The translations under genes were made by a program, and so were the position numbers. Below are positions 32,615 to 32,670 of a stretch of DNA of 32,670 bases, in pieces. The stretch is taken from the NCBI GenBank assembly GCA_900547465.1, contig URHJ01000016.1, positions 1-32,670 on the forward strand, given 5' to 3'. Positions within the stretch are counted from its first letter, which is position 1. The number at the start of each line of letters is the position of its first letter. The notes below the pieces were generated by a model. That model did no database searches, was not told the origin of the DNA, and was given only the letters and a program-made list of their open reading frames with translations. This stretch comes from an uncultured Mycoplasmatota bacterium. GTDB taxonomy: Bacteria > Bacillota_I > Bacilli_A > RF39 > UBA660.

Positions 32615-32623
32615 GATAATTTC
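32615..32623. repeat. Right target-site duplication
   Basis: GATAATTTC, the direct copy of 31036-31044. The last 47 bases after it are AT-rich and show no feature. Confidence 0.75.
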
Positions 32624-32670
32624 TATATTTTATATTAATATAATAATTATTTTTTCTTATAATCTAAGAA

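Noticed and set aside
1..32670. CRISPR array, tRNA, rRNA or riboswitch
   Set aside because: No regularly spaced repeats, cloverleaf or conserved aptamer wording was seen on either strand by reading; a covariance-model scan was not possible.

Overview
The window is an AT-rich stretch (roughly a quarter to a third G+C by eye) from a cell-walled, Gram-positive-type bacterium. It carries FtsZ, FtsA, FtsW, FtsQ/DivIB, SepF, DivIVA, MraY, MurG, MurB and a FemX-like enzyme. UGA is a normal stop (several genes end in TGA) and Trp is TGG, so the code is standard and not the Mycoplasma code. The pattern fits an uncultured, AT-rich Bacillota (Bacilli/RF39-like) gut organism; this placement is inference. 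The first ~600 bases differ: they hold rimP and the start of nusA at about 50% G+C, Clostridia/Lachnospiraceae-like in wording. They look like a foreign or mis-joined end.

Layout. 1-600: nusA start and rimP (minus). 751-1529: an MscS-type channel on plus, broken or recoded at an A7 run. 1551-3524 (minus): a MATE transporter fused to a cytidylate-kinase-like domain. 3641-16570 (minus): a rearranged division/cell-wall cluster. In transcription order it reads galE, femX-like, two paralogous membrane-anchored beta-sandwich proteins, murG, murB, ftsQ, three tandem GT-C-like membrane proteins, ftsA, ftsZ. 16621-20955 (minus): a lytic-transglycosylase-like membrane protein, ftsW, and a large sigma-70 factor with long extra N- and C-terminal regions. 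21090-21890 (plus): a ZIP metal transporter. 21906-25974 (minus): two unknown proteins, mraY, gpmI. 26059-28135 (minus): a cpsC-cpsD-cpsB tyrosine-kinase/phosphatase module. 28217-29119 (minus): sepF-divIVA. 29204-30973 (minus): a HerA-type ATPase. 31045-32614: an insertion sequence with 9-bp target duplications and a damaged transposase.

How it fits together. Nearly everything on the minus strand serves envelope growth and division. MraY and MurG make lipid II, MurB makes UDP-MurNAc, FemX-like would add bridge residues, FtsW polymerises, and the SLT-like protein would cut glycan. FtsA/FtsZ/SepF/DivIVA/FtsQ place and run the divisome. GalE and the three GT-C-like proteins suggest a sugar decoration of the envelope, and CpsCDB suggests phosphotyrosine control of a surface polymer. 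Promoters are easy to read, and most carry an extended -10 (TGn before TATAAT-like hexamers).

The most unusual items are the triplicated GT-C-like genes wedged between ftsQ and ftsA, the oversized sigma factor with an inverted repeat inside its promoter, the pair of beta-sandwich proteins beside femX, and the MATE-kinase fusion. I see no CRISPR array, tRNA or rRNA. No unexplained gene-free stretch exceeds 300 bases.
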